The notes under the pieces were generated by a model, which saw nothing but the letters and a program-made list of their open reading frames with translations, had not been told where the DNA came from and made no database searches. 64,000 nt of DNA, from the NCBI GenBank assembly GCA_002841355.1, contig PHFB01000004.1, positions 37,662-101,661 of the forward strand. Direction: 5' to 3'. Below, one piece after another: positions 27,976-36,433 of this stretch. A program made the position numbers and the translations under genes. This stretch comes from Actinobacteria bacterium HGW-Actinobacteria-1. Lineage in GTDB: Bacteria; Actinomycetota; Coriobacteriia; Anaerosomatales; Anaerosomataceae. Each line of letters starts with the position of its first letter. Position 1 is the first letter of the stretch.

Positions 27976-29909
27976 AGATGACATTCAAGGTCATCGTCTT
28001 CGGTGGGCTCGCGGTGTTCTTTGCGGTCGTCGCGGTGGCGGTCTTCACGCCGGTCGCGCTGTGGAAGCCGCCGCAGACCGTCGTGGCTCACGAGTACACG
28101 GCCGAGCAGATGCGCGGCCGCGAGCTCTACTACTCCAACGGCTGCAACTACTGCCACACACAGTACGTACGAGAGGTCGACAACGGGATGGGCCCGGTCT
28201 CCGAAGGCGGCGACTACACGTTCGACAACCCGATGATCCTGGGCTCGGAACGCACCGGTCCCGATCTCTCGTACATCGGACGGAAGCGCTCGATGAGCTG
28301 GGAGATCGACCACCTCAAAGAGCCGCGTGATTTCTCCCCGATGTCGATCATGCCGAGTTTCGCCTTCCTTCCTGATGAGGACCTGCGCGCGATCGGCGAG
28401 TACCTGTACGCGCTTGGCGACCGCAATGCTGCCGAGTGGATGGTGCCGGCTCCGGCGTCGTACGCCGGAACCTCGTCGCCGAGCATGGGCGAGTCGATGC
28501 TGCCCGAGGGCGAGAATTCCCCGGCGCAGGGCTGGGACACGTTCAAGTCCTCGGGCCTCTACGAAGGCAAGCTCATCTACACGGCAAAGTGCCTCACCTG
28601 CCACGGGTGCGCTGGCAACGGCCTTGGCCACTACGCCGGCACGCTCATCGTGACGCCGGCCAACTTCAAGGTGGACCCGTTCCGCACGATGCCGGACGAC
28701 CAGTGGTTCTGGCACGTCTCGGAAGGCGTCCAGGGTACCGTCATGCCGCCGTGGAAGGAGAGCCTCACCGAGAGCCAGCGCTGGAACGTCATCCACTACG
28801 TGCAACAGGTGTACGCGAGCACGTGGGAGCGCGACCCGGATGAGGGAGATGTCCCCGCCGAGTACCAGAAGACGAGCCCGCTTGAGGTGACGCTTGAGAA
28901 CATCGACGCGGGCAAGCGCCTGTGGACGCGCGAGTGCCTCGTCTGCCACGGTGACGCAGCAACGGGCGAGGGTCCGTACCGCGCCGGCATCGAGCCGGTG
29001 CCGCCGGACTTCTCGTCGCTTGCCGACTACGCCGACTGGGGAGACGACGCGTACTTCTGGCGCATCAGCGAGGGCGTGCCGTGGTCGGCCATGCCCGCGT
29101 GGAAGGTCTCCTACAACGAGGAGGAGCGCTTCCAGCTGGTCATGTACATACGCACGATGTTCACGCAGACGCTGACTCCGCCGGCGCAACCTGCCGAGGC
29201 GGAGAGCTTCGACTTCCCGAAGATCATGCACGCCATGGCGATCCCGACCTCGGCAAGCTACGACGCCGGCAGGCAGATGTTCCTTGAGCGCTGCGCGCAC
29301 TGCCACGGCGTCGCGGGAGACGGGACCGGCTGGGCCGGGCAGTACCTGAACCCGAAACCTGCCGACCTGCGCAAGATCAGCAAGCGGGCATCGGGGGATC
29401 TGTCGACGATCGAGGGCGAATATCAGTCGAAGCTCTCGTTCGGCATCAAGGACAGTGCGATGCCCACCTGGGGCGAGTTCCTCTCGCAGAAAGAGCGCTG
29501 GAACGACGTCCGGTTCGTGCTCGACTCCTTCCTGACCGGCAAGAAGGTCACGACGAGCCAGCACAAGCCGGGTGCGCTTCCTACCGAGTACGTCCGCACG
29601 GACACTGGCATCTTCCAGGGCGAGATTGCAACGATCGATCCGGCTGCCGGCAAACCGATCTACGAGCGCTACTGCCAGCCATGTCACGCCGCCGACGGTA
29701 AGGGCAACGGCCCGGGCACGATCGGCTCGGCAAGCGGGTCTCCGGCGGCGTTCCCCTCGGACATGGAGGACCAGTACGTGTTCTACCGGGTCAGAGCCGG
29801 CGTTTCCGGCAGCATGATGTACGGATTCGAATGGACGCTTTCCGAGACCGACATCTGGAATGTGAGCGCGTACACCATCGAGCTCACCGGCCGGAAGTTC
29901 GGGGGGTGA
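27972..29909 (+). CDS. CcoO fused to four cytochrome c domains
   Basis: Pentaheme membrane cytochrome of 645 residues. One N-terminal helix (about 6-30) anchors it. Residues 40-160 are CcoO-like, with GRELYYSNGCNYCHTQYVR (heme at 58-62) and the MPSF axial Met region near 127. Four further class I cytochrome c domains follow, with CXXCH at 207 (CLTCH), 322 (CLVCH), 441 (CAHCH) and 568 (CQPCH) and candidate Met ligands in VMPPW, AMPAW, AMPTW and SMMYGF. Standard CcoO has one heme and about 200-240 residues, so this is a large fusion. It overlaps ccoN by four bases (ATGA). The extra domains may replace the diheme CcoP and dock an external donor. Confidence 0.9.
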   Translation: MKMTFKVIVFGGLAVFFAVVAVAVFTPVALWKPPQTVVAHEYTAEQMRGRELYYSNGCNYCHTQYVREVDNGMGPVSEGGDYTFDNPMILGSERTGPDLSYIGRKRSMSWEIDHLKEPRDFSPMSIMPSFAFLPDEDLRAIGEYLYALGDRNAAEWMVPAPASYAGTSSPSMGESMLPEGENSPAQGWDTFKSSGLYEGKLIYTAKCLTCHGCAGNGLGHYAGTLIVTPANFKVDPFRTMPDDQWFWHVSEGVQGTVMPPWKESLTESQRWNVIHYVQQVYASTWERDPDEGDVPAEYQKTSPLEVTLENIDAGKRLWTRECLVCHGDAATGEGPYRAGIEPVPPDFSSLADYADWGDDAYFWRISEGVPWSAMPAWKVSYNEEERFQLVMYIRTMFTQTLTPPAQPAEAESFDFPKIMHAMAIPTSASYDAGRQMFLERCAHCHGVAGDGTGWAGQYLNPKPADLRKISKRASGDLSTIEGEYQSKLSFGIKDSAMPTWGEFLSQKERWNDVRFVLDSFLTGKKVTTSQHKPGALPTEYVRTDTGIFQGEIATIDPAAGKPIYERYCQPCHAADGKGNGPGTIGSASGSPAAFPSDMEDQYVFYRVRAGVSGSMMYGFEWTLSETDIWNVSAYTIELTGRKFGG

Positions 29910-30106
29910 TGATCATGCCACTCGGGTTGTGGGTCGTGGTCGGCTGGATGGCATTCGTGGCGCTCACCGCGGTCGTCATGATCGTCTGGGGGTTCAGGGC
30001 CGGGCAGTTCAAGGATATCGAGGAGCCGAAGTACCGCATGCTCGAGGACCGGGAGCCGCAGGCGTGGCCCGGGCGCGAGCCGAAGGGAGGCGGCGCGGAT
30101 GCCTAA
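29909..30106 (+). CDS. ccoS: CcoS-like cbb3 oxidase maturation protein
   Basis: Small membrane protein of 65 residues: one transmembrane helix (about 6-28) followed by WGFRAGQFKDIEEPKYRMLED, which matches the CcoS signature (GQF.D.E.P..R.L). CcoS is needed to insert cofactors into the cbb3 catalytic subunit. The ATG at 29909 overlaps the preceding stop by one base (TGATG); ATG 29915 is an alternative. Copper or heme insertion as the exact role is family knowledge. Confidence 0.8.
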   Translation: MIMPLGLWVVVGWMAFVALTAVVMIVWGFRAGQFKDIEEPKYRMLEDREPQAWPGREPKGGGADA

Positions 30107-30407
30107 GAACGTTCTCGATGTCTGGGGCGAGTTGATGGCGATCAGCATCGGCACGGTCGTTCTCGTGCTGGCTGCGCTGGCGTTCTCCTTCAAGCATCGC
30201 GCACGCACGCAGCCGGGAAGCAGCGGGCATCGCCCGGCCGAGCAGCTCGAGGACACCGAGCGCATCAGCCCGGACGGCTACATCGACAGCTTCTCGGGGC
30301 TCATCGAAGAGGCCGGAGGCAGCCTGCCGCCGATTGGTTGGGTCATCGTCGGCGTCATTCTGGTCGCGTACGTGGCGTACCTCATCCTGTTCTGGACTCC
30401 GGCGTAA
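30099..30407 (+). CDS. Heme-less CcoP-like membrane anchor
   Basis: Two-helix membrane protein of 102 residues. Helix 1 is about 14-31. After a polar loop comes ISPDGYIDSFSGLIEEAGGSLPPIGWVIVGVILVAY, which resembles the DGI.E.DN.LP.WW segment preceding the CcoP membrane helix. No CXXCH motif is present, although CcoP normally carries two. It overlaps ccoS by eight bases. It may be a CcoP anchor whose heme domains now reside in the CcoO fusion, or a CcoQ/CcoH-like accessory protein. The homology is short, so this is inference. Confidence 0.55.
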   Translation: MPKNVLDVWGELMAISIGTVVLVLAALAFSFKHRARTQPGSSGHRPAEQLEDTERISPDGYIDSFSGLIEEAGGSLPPIGWVIVGVILVAYVAYLILFWTPA

Positions 30408-30418
30408 GGGAGCATCTC

Positions 30419-30751
30419 ATGGCGTACTTCTACGAGGTCTCGTTCGACCTCGAAAAGGATGAAATCGACGAACTCGAGATGGGGCATTCGCTCCAGCGCG
30501 TCCTCGGGTTCCTGAAGGTGAACCTGCCGGGGCAGACGGGCCATGTGACCTCCTCGGCTATGTACTCCGTTGATGACGCCGAGCGAACCCGCGTCGTCTT
30601 CATGAGCGAATGGAACACCTGGGAAGACGTGATCAACCACTGCGAGTCGGCGCTCTTCGAGGACAAGGTGATCACCGAGTTCGGACCGCGGATCACGGCG
30701 GAGCGTCTGACACACCGCTTCTATGCCGAGGTCGGGACGGAGACGTACTGA
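30419..30751 (+). CDS. Small soluble protein in cbb3 operon, unknown
   Basis: Protein of 110 residues with no export signal or cysteines. The pattern MAYFYEVSFDLEKDE...VVFMSEWNTWEDVINHCES, with alternating strands and helices, is consistent with a dimeric alpha-beta barrel (ABM-like) fold. That fold includes heme-degrading and quinol monooxygenases, but no specific family is recognised. It has AAGGGAG before the ATG at 30419, lies 11 bases after the CcoP-like gene and two bases before ccoI. The position suggests a role in heme or copper handling during oxidase assembly. Confidence 0.6.
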   Translation: MAYFYEVSFDLEKDEIDELEMGHSLQRVLGFLKVNLPGQTGHVTSSAMYSVDDAERTRVVFMSEWNTWEDVINHCESALFEDKVITEFGPRITAERLTHRFYAEVGTETY

Positions 30752-30753
30752 CC

Positions 30754-33207
30754 GTGGAGATGGACCACTCGGGTCACACCGAGCATGTGGGGCACATGCA
30801 GCATCCAGGCGACGGCGCTGTTGTCGGTGCGCAGTGCGCGCTCTGCGGCATGGACATCGTAGGGACGCCGGTCGTGCGAACGATCGGCGGCGAAGAGGTG
30901 CAGTTCGATACCGACGGTTGCGCGCGCATCTACGAGGTCGCCGCTGCACAGGGCATCCTCGATCAGGTCCTGAGTGCAGCGGAGCCGAAGCACGCGGGTG
31001 CGCTGGAGCGCCTGCGCACGCCGCATGCAACGGCGTACATCGACCTTGGGGGGATGTGGTGCGCGTCGTGCGCCACATCGGCCGGACGCGTGCTGGAACA
31101 TGCTGACGGCGTCGAGTCCGCAACGTTCAACTTCGCGATGGGCAAGGGCCGCGTCGACTACGATCCGACGAAGATCGAGATCGACGAGATCCTGCACCGG
31201 CTCGAGGGCATGGGATACACGCCCCGAGTAACAGGGGAGAGCGGCCTCAAAGACGCGGGCAAGGCCGAGGAGCGCATCCTCATCCAGGCGATCGTCGCGC
31301 TCGCGTTCGAGATGCAGGTGATGCTCCTGTACCTCGAGCGCCTGTACCCGCTCTACAACCGCGGGCAGTTCGCGTCGGCGGACGCGCACACGGCCGGGCT
31401 CATCGTATGGGCACTCGCGACCCCCGCGCTCTTCATCGGCGGTCAGTCGTTCCTGCGTGGCGCGTGGCACTCGCTGCTCGCGCGCTCGGCGAACATGGAC
31501 ACGCTCGTCGCGCTCGGCACGCTCGCTGCGTACACGTACAGCGTGTGGGCCGTGCTCGCCGGCGGCAGGGCGCTCTACTTCGACTCCGTCGTGATGATCA
31601 CGACGTTCGTGGTCGTGGGTCGCTATCTGGAGACGGTTGGCGGCGCCCGTGCCCGCAAGGACGTACGCGCGCTGCTCGAGCTGCAACCGGAGCGCGCGTG
31701 GAAGGACGAGGACGGCGAGCTCACGCAGGTGCGCGCCTCGACGCTCATGGCTGGCGAGACGATCGTCGTGAAGCAGGGTGAACGCGTACCGGTCGATGCC
31801 GAGGTGATCGACGGCTCCGGTGCGGCGAACGAGTCGCTGCTCACCGGCGAGGCGGTCACTGTTCGCAAGTCGGCAGGTGACGAAGTCCTGGCTGGCACGA
31901 TCTTGGTCGAAGGCACCGTCACCGCTCGCGTGGTCCGCGTGGCCGAGGAGACCCGCCTCGCGGCGGTGCGCCACCTCGTCGAGTCGACGCTCGCAACCAA
32001 GGCGCCCGTCGAGAGGCTCGCGGACACCGCATCCAAGTGGCTGACGGCCGCGATCATGGCCATCTCCGTGCTCACGTTCCTCGGCTGGTGGCTTGTCGCG
32101 AAATCGCCCGCCGAGGCACTCATCGCCGCCGTTGCGGTGCTGGTGGTGGCGTGCCCGTGCGCGCTCGGTCTGGCCACACCGCTTGCGGTGAGCGTCACGC
32201 TCGGGCAGGCGGCGACGGTGGGCGTGCTTGTACGGAGCCCCGCAGCGCTCGAGACGGCCGGCTTCGTCACACGTGCCGCGTTCGACAAGACCGGGACGTT
32301 GACGCGCGGCGAGCTCGAAGTGGTGGCTGCTATCCCCGTGGACGACGGCATCTCGGGGGAGCAGCTCAGGTGTCTTGCAGCGTCCGCCGAGGCACGCTCC
32401 GAGCACCCGCTTGGCAGGGCGATCGCGCATTCGTGCGATAGCGTGCTGCCGACGAGCGGCTTCACGCCCGCGAAGGGTGAGGGAGTCGAGGCGACGGTCG
32501 ACGACGCGCTCGTGCGCGTCGGGCGCGATACCTACGTGCACGGCGACATCCCGGCGACACTTCGGCAGGTCGAACTGGATCATGCATCCGAGGGGCGCAC
32601 GGTGGTGTGGGTCTCCAGGGGAGACGGCGTCCTCGGACTCATCGCGCTCCGAGACGACGTATTGCCCGGAGCCTCCGAGGTGATTCGGGAGATGCAGGAG
32701 ACGGGCATCGCTACGGCGCTCCTCTCGGGCGACAGCGGTGCCGCGACCGCGGCCATCGCCGAGCAGCTCGGCATCGATGCGCATGAGGCGCGCCTGACGC
32801 CCGAACGCAAGGCCGAGGTCATCGCCGGATGGCAGGCTGCGGGGGAGCGCGTCCTCATGGTCGGCGACGGCGTCAACGACGCTCCGGCGCTCGCCCGTGC
32901 GGATGTGAGCGTGACGGTCGCGGGCGGCACCGATGTGGCCGGCGAGACGTCGGACGTCGTTCTGGCCAGGGCCGATCTGCGCCTGGTTCCCTGGTTCATC
33001 CGGCTGTCGGTGCTGTCGCGTCGTGTGATCAGGGAGAACCTCGGCTGGGCACTGCTCTACAACGCCATCGCCGTGCCGCTCGCGGCGTTCGGCATCATCT
33101 CACCGGCGATTGCGGCGGCCACTATGGCGGGTAGCAGCCTGCTCGTCGTAGGCAACTCGCTCAGGCTTGGACGCGTCATCGCGCGAAGCAAGAATCGCCT
33201 GCATTAG
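30754..33207 (+). CDS. ccoI: CcoI-type copper P1B-ATPase
   Basis: Heavy-metal P-type ATPase of 817 residues. The N-terminus is His-rich with His at 5, 8, 11, 14 and 17, followed by a CcoI-type cysteine region ([10 protein letters not shown] at 28-31) and a heavy-metal-associated domain with GMWCASC (Cys103/106). Core motifs are TGEAVT, the copper-site CPC ([11 protein letters not shown], about 467), phosphorylation Asp in DKTGTLT (about 511), HP (SEHPLGRAI) and [10 protein letters not shown]. CcoI exports copper from the cytoplasm for cbb3 maturation, fitting the operon. GTG 30754 lies two bases after the preceding stop. The usual FCC.GC of the N-terminal domain is FDTDGC here. Confidence 0.92.
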   Translation: MEMDHSGHTEHVGHMQHPGDGAVVGAQCALCGMDIVGTPVVRTIGGEEVQFDTDGCARIYEVAAAQGILDQVLSAAEPKHAGALERLRTPHATAYIDLGGMWCASCATSAGRVLEHADGVESATFNFAMGKGRVDYDPTKIEIDEILHRLEGMGYTPRVTGESGLKDAGKAEERILIQAIVALAFEMQVMLLYLERLYPLYNRGQFASADAHTAGLIVWALATPALFIGGQSFLRGAWHSLLARSANMDTLVALGTLAAYTYSVWAVLAGGRALYFDSVVMITTFVVVGRYLETVGGARARKDVRALLELQPERAWKDEDGELTQVRASTLMAGETIVVKQGERVPVDAEVIDGSGAANESLLTGEAVTVRKSAGDEVLAGTILVEGTVTARVVRVAEETRLAAVRHLVESTLATKAPVERLADTASKWLTAAIMAISVLTFLGWWLVAKSPAEALIAAVAVLVVACPCALGLATPLAVSVTLGQAATVGVLVRSPAALETAGFVTRAAFDKTGTLTRGELEVVAAIPVDDGISGEQLRCLAASAEARSEHPLGRAIAHSCDSVLPTSGFTPAKGEGVEATVDDALVRVGRDTYVHGDIPATLRQVELDHASEGRTVVWVSRGDGVLGLIALRDDVLPGASEVIREMQETGIATALLSGDSGAATAAIAEQLGIDAHEARLTPERKAEVIAGWQAAGERVLMVGDGVNDAPALARADVSVTVAGGTDVAGETSDVVLARADLRLVPWFIRLSVLSRRVIRENLGWALLYNAIAVPLAAFGIISPAIAAATMAGSSLLVVGNSLRLGRVIARSKNRLH

Positions 33208-33250
33208 GTGGTCTTTTCTTTGGCAGTTATGTTCGCTTATCATAGTGCGG

Positions 33251-33348
33251 GGCCCAAACGTGGGCCACGGGTTTGCGGCGCGACAGTCCGGCTGTCTCGC
33301 GGATACGTTGTCTCGCCGCTTTTGTTTTGCCCCCGAGGGGGCGGAGAG
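33251..33348 (+). promoter_or_regulatory. Structured 5' leader of cold-shock gene 2
   Basis: Hairpin 1 pairs 33251-33255 with 33262-33266. Hairpin 2 pairs GCGGCG (33275-33280) plus GACA (33282-33285) with TGTC (33309-33312) plus CGCCGC (33314-33319) and is followed by TTTTGTTTTG (33320-33329), so it looks like a terminator. GACAG (33282-33286) can instead pair with CTGTC (33292-33296), which would break hairpin 2. Hairpin 3 pairs 33329-33334 with 33337-33342 and touches GGAGAG (33343-33348). The order of elements and the T-run match the leader of cold-shock gene 1. The promoter upstream (TTGGCA at 33220) is not clearly assignable. Confidence 0.6.
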
Positions 33349-33358
33349 TGAGTTTGGT

Positions 33359-33562
33359 ATGGCTAACGGTACCGTTAAGTGGTTCAACCCGGACAAGGGC
33401 TACGGCTTCATCTCGCGTGAGGATGGCGACGATCTGTTCGTCCACTTCTCCGAGATCCAGGGCGAGGGCTTCAAGACTCTCGACGAGGGCCAGGCTGTGG
33501 AGTTCGACGTGACCACCGGCCAGAACGGCAAGATGCAGGCGAGCAACGTCCGCAAGCTCTAA
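33359..33562 (+). CDS. csp: Cold-shock domain protein
   Basis: Second cold-shock protein, 67 residues, closely similar to the product at 4866-5069. RNP1 KGYGFI and RNP2 LFVHFS are intact. It binds single-stranded nucleic acid and melts RNA structure. ATG 33359 is in family register, with GGAGAG upstream. It has its own long leader and a strong terminator at 33591, so it is monocistronic and not part of the ccoI transcript, although ccoI ends only 150 bases upstream. Confidence 0.95.
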   Translation: MANGTVKWFNPDKGYGFISREDGDDLFVHFSEIQGEGFKTLDEGQAVEFDVTTGQNGKMQASNVRKL

Positions 33563-33590
33563 GCTTCGCGGAACTCATAGCATGCAACGG

Positions 33591-33618
33591 AAGGGCGGCT
33601 CCAATCGGAGCCGCCCTT
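33591..33618. terminator. Intrinsic terminator between convergent genes
   Basis: A perfect 12-bp stem, AAGGGCGGCTCC (33591-33602) with GGAGCCGCCCTT (33607-33618), has a four-base loop and can be extended outward by CAACG/CGTTG. It can terminate both the cold-shock gene and the converging MerR gene. Confidence 0.85.
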
Positions 33619-33640
33619 CCGGCGTTGCTAGGCTACTCGT

Positions 33641-34402
33641 CTAACCGCGGGAGCGCGTCAGGTTCGCGATGATCGCGTCGTGCCAGTACTGCGCCATGCC
33701 CTCGTGGATCTTCTCGTACGTCGCCGTGAAGCGGGGGTCGGCGAGGTACATCTCGGCAAGACCGGCGTGCATCTGGTGCGAGCAGGGATAGAACCACGTG
33801 TCGATCTGGAGCCGGGCCTGCTCGGCCAGATCCATCGCGCGCGGGTCATCAGCGGGAACGCCGGCGTCCATGAGCGCAGCCGTGTCGCGTCCGATCTGGT
33901 CGCTCTCGGCTTTGTAGCGCGCCCAATCCTCCTTCTTGTAGCCCTTCGTGCGACGTGCCGACTCTTTGTACGCGTCGGTCTCGCCCCAGCGCTCCTCGAC
34001 CTCGGCCTCGTACTGTTTCGGGTCGAAGTCGCCGAAGGCTTCGAACATATCGTCAGGTGCCATCGCGGTGCCTTTCTCGATGCCGTCGAGCGTCTCCTCC
34101 ACGGCGTCCATCATCTTCATGAGCTGCGACGCCTTGTCCGCGAGCATGCGGTGTTGCAGGCGCAGCGCCTCTCGGCGGTCGAACGCGGGGTCGTGCATCA
34201 GGCGCTTGATGTCCTCCAGCCCGAATCCGAGCTCCTTGAAGAACATCACCTGCTGCAGCGTCACGAGGTCGTCGTCGGTGTAGAGCCGGTACCCCGCCTC
34301 GGAGCGCTCCGACGGGCCAAGCAGGCCGATCGTGTCGTAGTGATGCAGCGTGCGCACGCTGATCCCTGCGATTCCGGCGACGTCTCCTACTGTGTGTGCC
34401 AC
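33641..34402 (-). CDS. TipA-like MerR family regulator
   Basis: Transcription activator of 253 residues. The MerR winged HTH is at 1-70 (VGDVAGIAGISVRTLHHYDTIGLL, then YRLYTDDDLVTLQQVMFFKELGFGL), followed by a coiled-coil dimer helix (about 75-115). The C-terminal ~130 residues are a TipAS domain (EERWGETDAYKESARRTKGY, then FYPCSHQMHAGLAEMYLADPRF) that in TipAL binds thiopeptides and other drugs. GTG 34402 follows GGAGGTGAGA. Its promoter has the 19-base spacer typical of MerR targets, so it is probably autoregulated. No drug exporter is adjacent. Confidence 0.93.
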   Translation of the reverse strand: MAHTVGDVAGIAGISVRTLHHYDTIGLLGPSERSEAGYRLYTDDDLVTLQQVMFFKELGFGLEDIKRLMHDPAFDRREALRLQHRMLADKASQLMKMMDAVEETLDGIEKGTAMAPDDMFEAFGDFDPKQYEAEVEERWGETDAYKESARRTKGYKKEDWARYKAESDQIGRDTAALMDAGVPADDPRAMDLAEQARLQIDTWFYPCSHQMHAGLAEMYLADPRFTATYEKIHEGMAQYWHDAIIANLTRSRG

Positions 34403-34422
34403 GTGTTCTCACCTCCGATGTC

Positions 34423-34453
34423 AGCCTAAACCCTAACGTAACGTGAGGGTCAA
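34423..34453 (-). promoter_or_regulatory. MerR-type promoter with 19-bp spacer
   Basis: On the minus strand, -35 TTGACC (34453-34448) and -10 TAGGCT (34428-34423) are separated by exactly 19 bases. The region contains the inverted repeat ACCCT (34430-34434)/AGGGT (34446-34450). Overlong spacers with a central dyad are the hallmark of promoters twisted open by MerR proteins. The downstream gene is the MerR regulator itself. Confidence 0.75.
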
Positions 34454-34524
34454 CACCTGTTTTCCCGATTCCTTCGTGCCTCTCTCCTGGTACCATCAAG
34501 ATGCATTTCAGCCGAGGAGGTCTC

Positions 34525-35256
34525 ATGCCCGAGTTCAACCCGAACGACCTGGACGCCTATCCGCCGTCGCTTCTCGAGCAAGTCGTAGGCGCCGAAGCCG
34601 AGTTCCTCGCCGGAGGGCACGGTCATGCCGAGAACGTCGAGAGCGCCGTGCGGATCTTCCTCGAGCTGCTTCGCGGCTTCGAGTTCCTCAACATCGACAT
34701 CCCCATGGTCACGGTGTTCGGCTCGGCGCGGTTCCCCGAGGGGCACCCCCACTACGAGCTCGCGCGCCAGATGGGACAGACGCTCGCGAACGCGGGGTAC
34801 GGCGTCATGACAGGTGGCGGTCCCGGCATCATGGAGGCCGCGAACCGTGGCGCCCGTGAGGCGGGCGGGCTCTCGCTCGGCGCGAACATTCACCTGCCGC
34901 ACGAGCAGCGCCCGAACCCGTACCTCGACCGCGTCATGACTTTCGAGCACTTCTTCGTGCGCAAGGTGATGATGGTGAAGTACTCTCGTGCGTTCGTGAT
35001 CATGCCGGGCGGCTTCGGCACGCTCGACGAGCTCTTCGAGGCCATGACGCTCATCCAGACCGGGAAGATGGAGCCGTTCCCGATCGTGCTCATGGGAACG
35101 GAGTTCTGGAATCCGATGATGGAGTTCTTCCTCGAACGTCTTGTTGCCGAGGGAACCATTGCCGCCGGCGACGTAGACCTCATGCAGATGACAGACTCGT
35201 GCGACGAGGCCGTGCGCTTCATCCAGGCCAATCCGAAGGGCAACAACCACGCCTGA
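34525..35256 (+). CDS. LOG family protein
   Basis: Rossmann-like protein of 243 residues in the LOG/TIGR00730 group once called lysine decarboxylases. FGSARFPEGHPHYE, the nucleotide-binding MTGGGPGIMEAANRGA and PGGFGTLDELFEAMTLIQTG are conserved. Characterised members are nucleoside 5'-monophosphate phosphoribohydrolases. ATG 34525 is preferred for its GAGGAGG site; an ATG at 34501 lies four bases after a TACCAT -10-like sequence and would be a leaderless alternative. It is divergent from the MerR gene. Confidence 0.9.
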   Translation: MPEFNPNDLDAYPPSLLEQVVGAEAEFLAGGHGHAENVESAVRIFLELLRGFEFLNIDIPMVTVFGSARFPEGHPHYELARQMGQTLANAGYGVMTGGGPGIMEAANRGAREAGGLSLGANIHLPHEQRPNPYLDRVMTFEHFFVRKVMMVKYSRAFVIMPGGFGTLDELFEAMTLIQTGKMEPFPIVLMGTEFWNPMMEFFLERLVAEGTIAAGDVDLMQMTDSCDEAVRFIQANPKGNNHA

Positions 35257-35275
35257 GCCGGACTCGGCATCACTC

Positions 35276-35304
35276 TTGCAGCGCCCATGGTGGTATAGAG
35301 ATAC
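35276..35304 (+). promoter_or_regulatory. Possible promoter of transglutaminase-like gene
   Basis: TTGCAG (35276-35281) and AGATAC (35299-35304) are spaced by 17 bases, 29 bases before the ATG. TATAGA at 35294 is an alternative -10. Confidence 0.35.
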
Positions 35305-35333
35305 GGTAGGGCGGCACCTTCAAGGAGCCGAAG

Positions 35334-36371
35334 ATGGCTGTGGGACTGAGGCGACGTAGACGGAGGGCGAAGGTTGCCCGGGTCGCGCTTGCCCTGGGGG
35401 TCCTTGTTCTCGTTGCGGTCGGGGTCCGGTTGGCGCAGGGGTACGCGGGTCGTGCGGCGTTCGATCGGCGCATCGCAGCACTCGAGCAGTCGGCTGATCC
35501 CGAGCGTGCGCTTAAGGCGCAGATGGTGTTCGATTTCGCCGGGCGTACGTATCTCATCTCGGTTCCGGTAGACCTCGATCGCGTTGAGCGCGAGCGAACA
35601 CTCGATACCAGCGTTGTCTTCGAGTCAACCGGTACCGATCGCGAGCGCTACCTCAGAACCGTCGTGGACGAGCTGAGTCACAGCCGCCTGATCGGGCGGC
35701 TCACCGACGAGTTCCGACTCATCAAGCTTGAGCAACGACTGGACAGCGACCAGTATCTTGAGCTGCTCGCTCGCGCGGTCCAACAGATCCCGTACGGCGA
35801 CGTGCGACGGGACTTCAGGCTCCCGTCCGAAGTACTCATCGCACGCACGGCCGTGTGCTCCGAGAAGACGGTGCTGCTGGCGGCGCTTCTTCAGCACGAG
35901 GGGTACGACACAGCGGTCTGGGTCCTGGATTCGGGCGGACATGCCGCGGTGGGGGTTGCCTGTTCCGGCCAGGGGTACCGCGGGAGCGGCTATGCATTCG
36001 TCGAGACGACGATCGTCTCCTTCGTGGGTCAGGTCGACCCGCGATACAGCGCGCGGAGCCATGTGGCCACGCCGCCACAACTCGTGCGCATCGCCGAGGG
36101 GAAGACGTACCGCGCCGACGGTGAGGTAGACGTGATCTTGAGCATCCTGGATGCAGCCTCGCGGCAGCGGCGTACGCTCGCACCGTACGTCCGGTACGCG
36201 AGCACCGGTGGCTCCCTTCACGCGACGCGCTACGCCGAGCGCGCTCACCAGTACGAGAACGCAGATTCTCTCTCCGCGTACATCCTGGGGAACATGAGCG
36301 ACCGTGCCCGGGTGTACCGCGAGCTCACGCAATCGGCTCGCGACCTCATTCTCGAAGGCGCCGCCGGGTAA
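35334..36371 (+). CDS. Membrane-anchored transglutaminase-like protein
   Basis: Protein of 345 residues with a very basic N-terminus (MAVGLRRRRRRAK) and one signal-anchor helix (about 14-34). The extracytoplasmic part holds a transglutaminase-like papain fold: Cys175 in RTAVCSEKTVLLAALL, His203 in SGGHAAVGV and an acidic third residue, Glu224, in YAFVETT. Bacterial members are usually peptidases or amidases rather than cross-linkers. ATG 35334 follows AAGGAG. The Glu in place of the usual Asp is common in this branch. The substrate is unknown. Confidence 0.78.
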   Translation: MAVGLRRRRRRAKVARVALALGVLVLVAVGVRLAQGYAGRAAFDRRIAALEQSADPERALKAQMVFDFAGRTYLISVPVDLDRVERERTLDTSVVFESTGTDRERYLRTVVDELSHSRLIGRLTDEFRLIKLEQRLDSDQYLELLARAVQQIPYGDVRRDFRLPSEVLIARTAVCSEKTVLLAALLQHEGYDTAVWVLDSGGHAAVGVACSGQGYRGSGYAFVETTIVSFVGQVDPRYSARSHVATPPQLVRIAEGKTYRADGEVDVILSILDAASRQRRTLAPYVRYASTGGSLHATRYAERAHQYENADSLSAYILGNMSDRARVYRELTQSARDLILEGAAG

Positions 36372-36433
36372 GGTAGCGCTATGATGGGGTCACGCTGGGG
36401 GCATGACTTCGGCGTTTCGGCGGGGGGAGACCC

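Noticed and set aside
30721-32784. A 687-codon minus-strand frame opposite ccoI
   Set aside because: Low-complexity Arg/His/Asp composition and no ribosome site; it is a shadow of the P-type ATPase gene.
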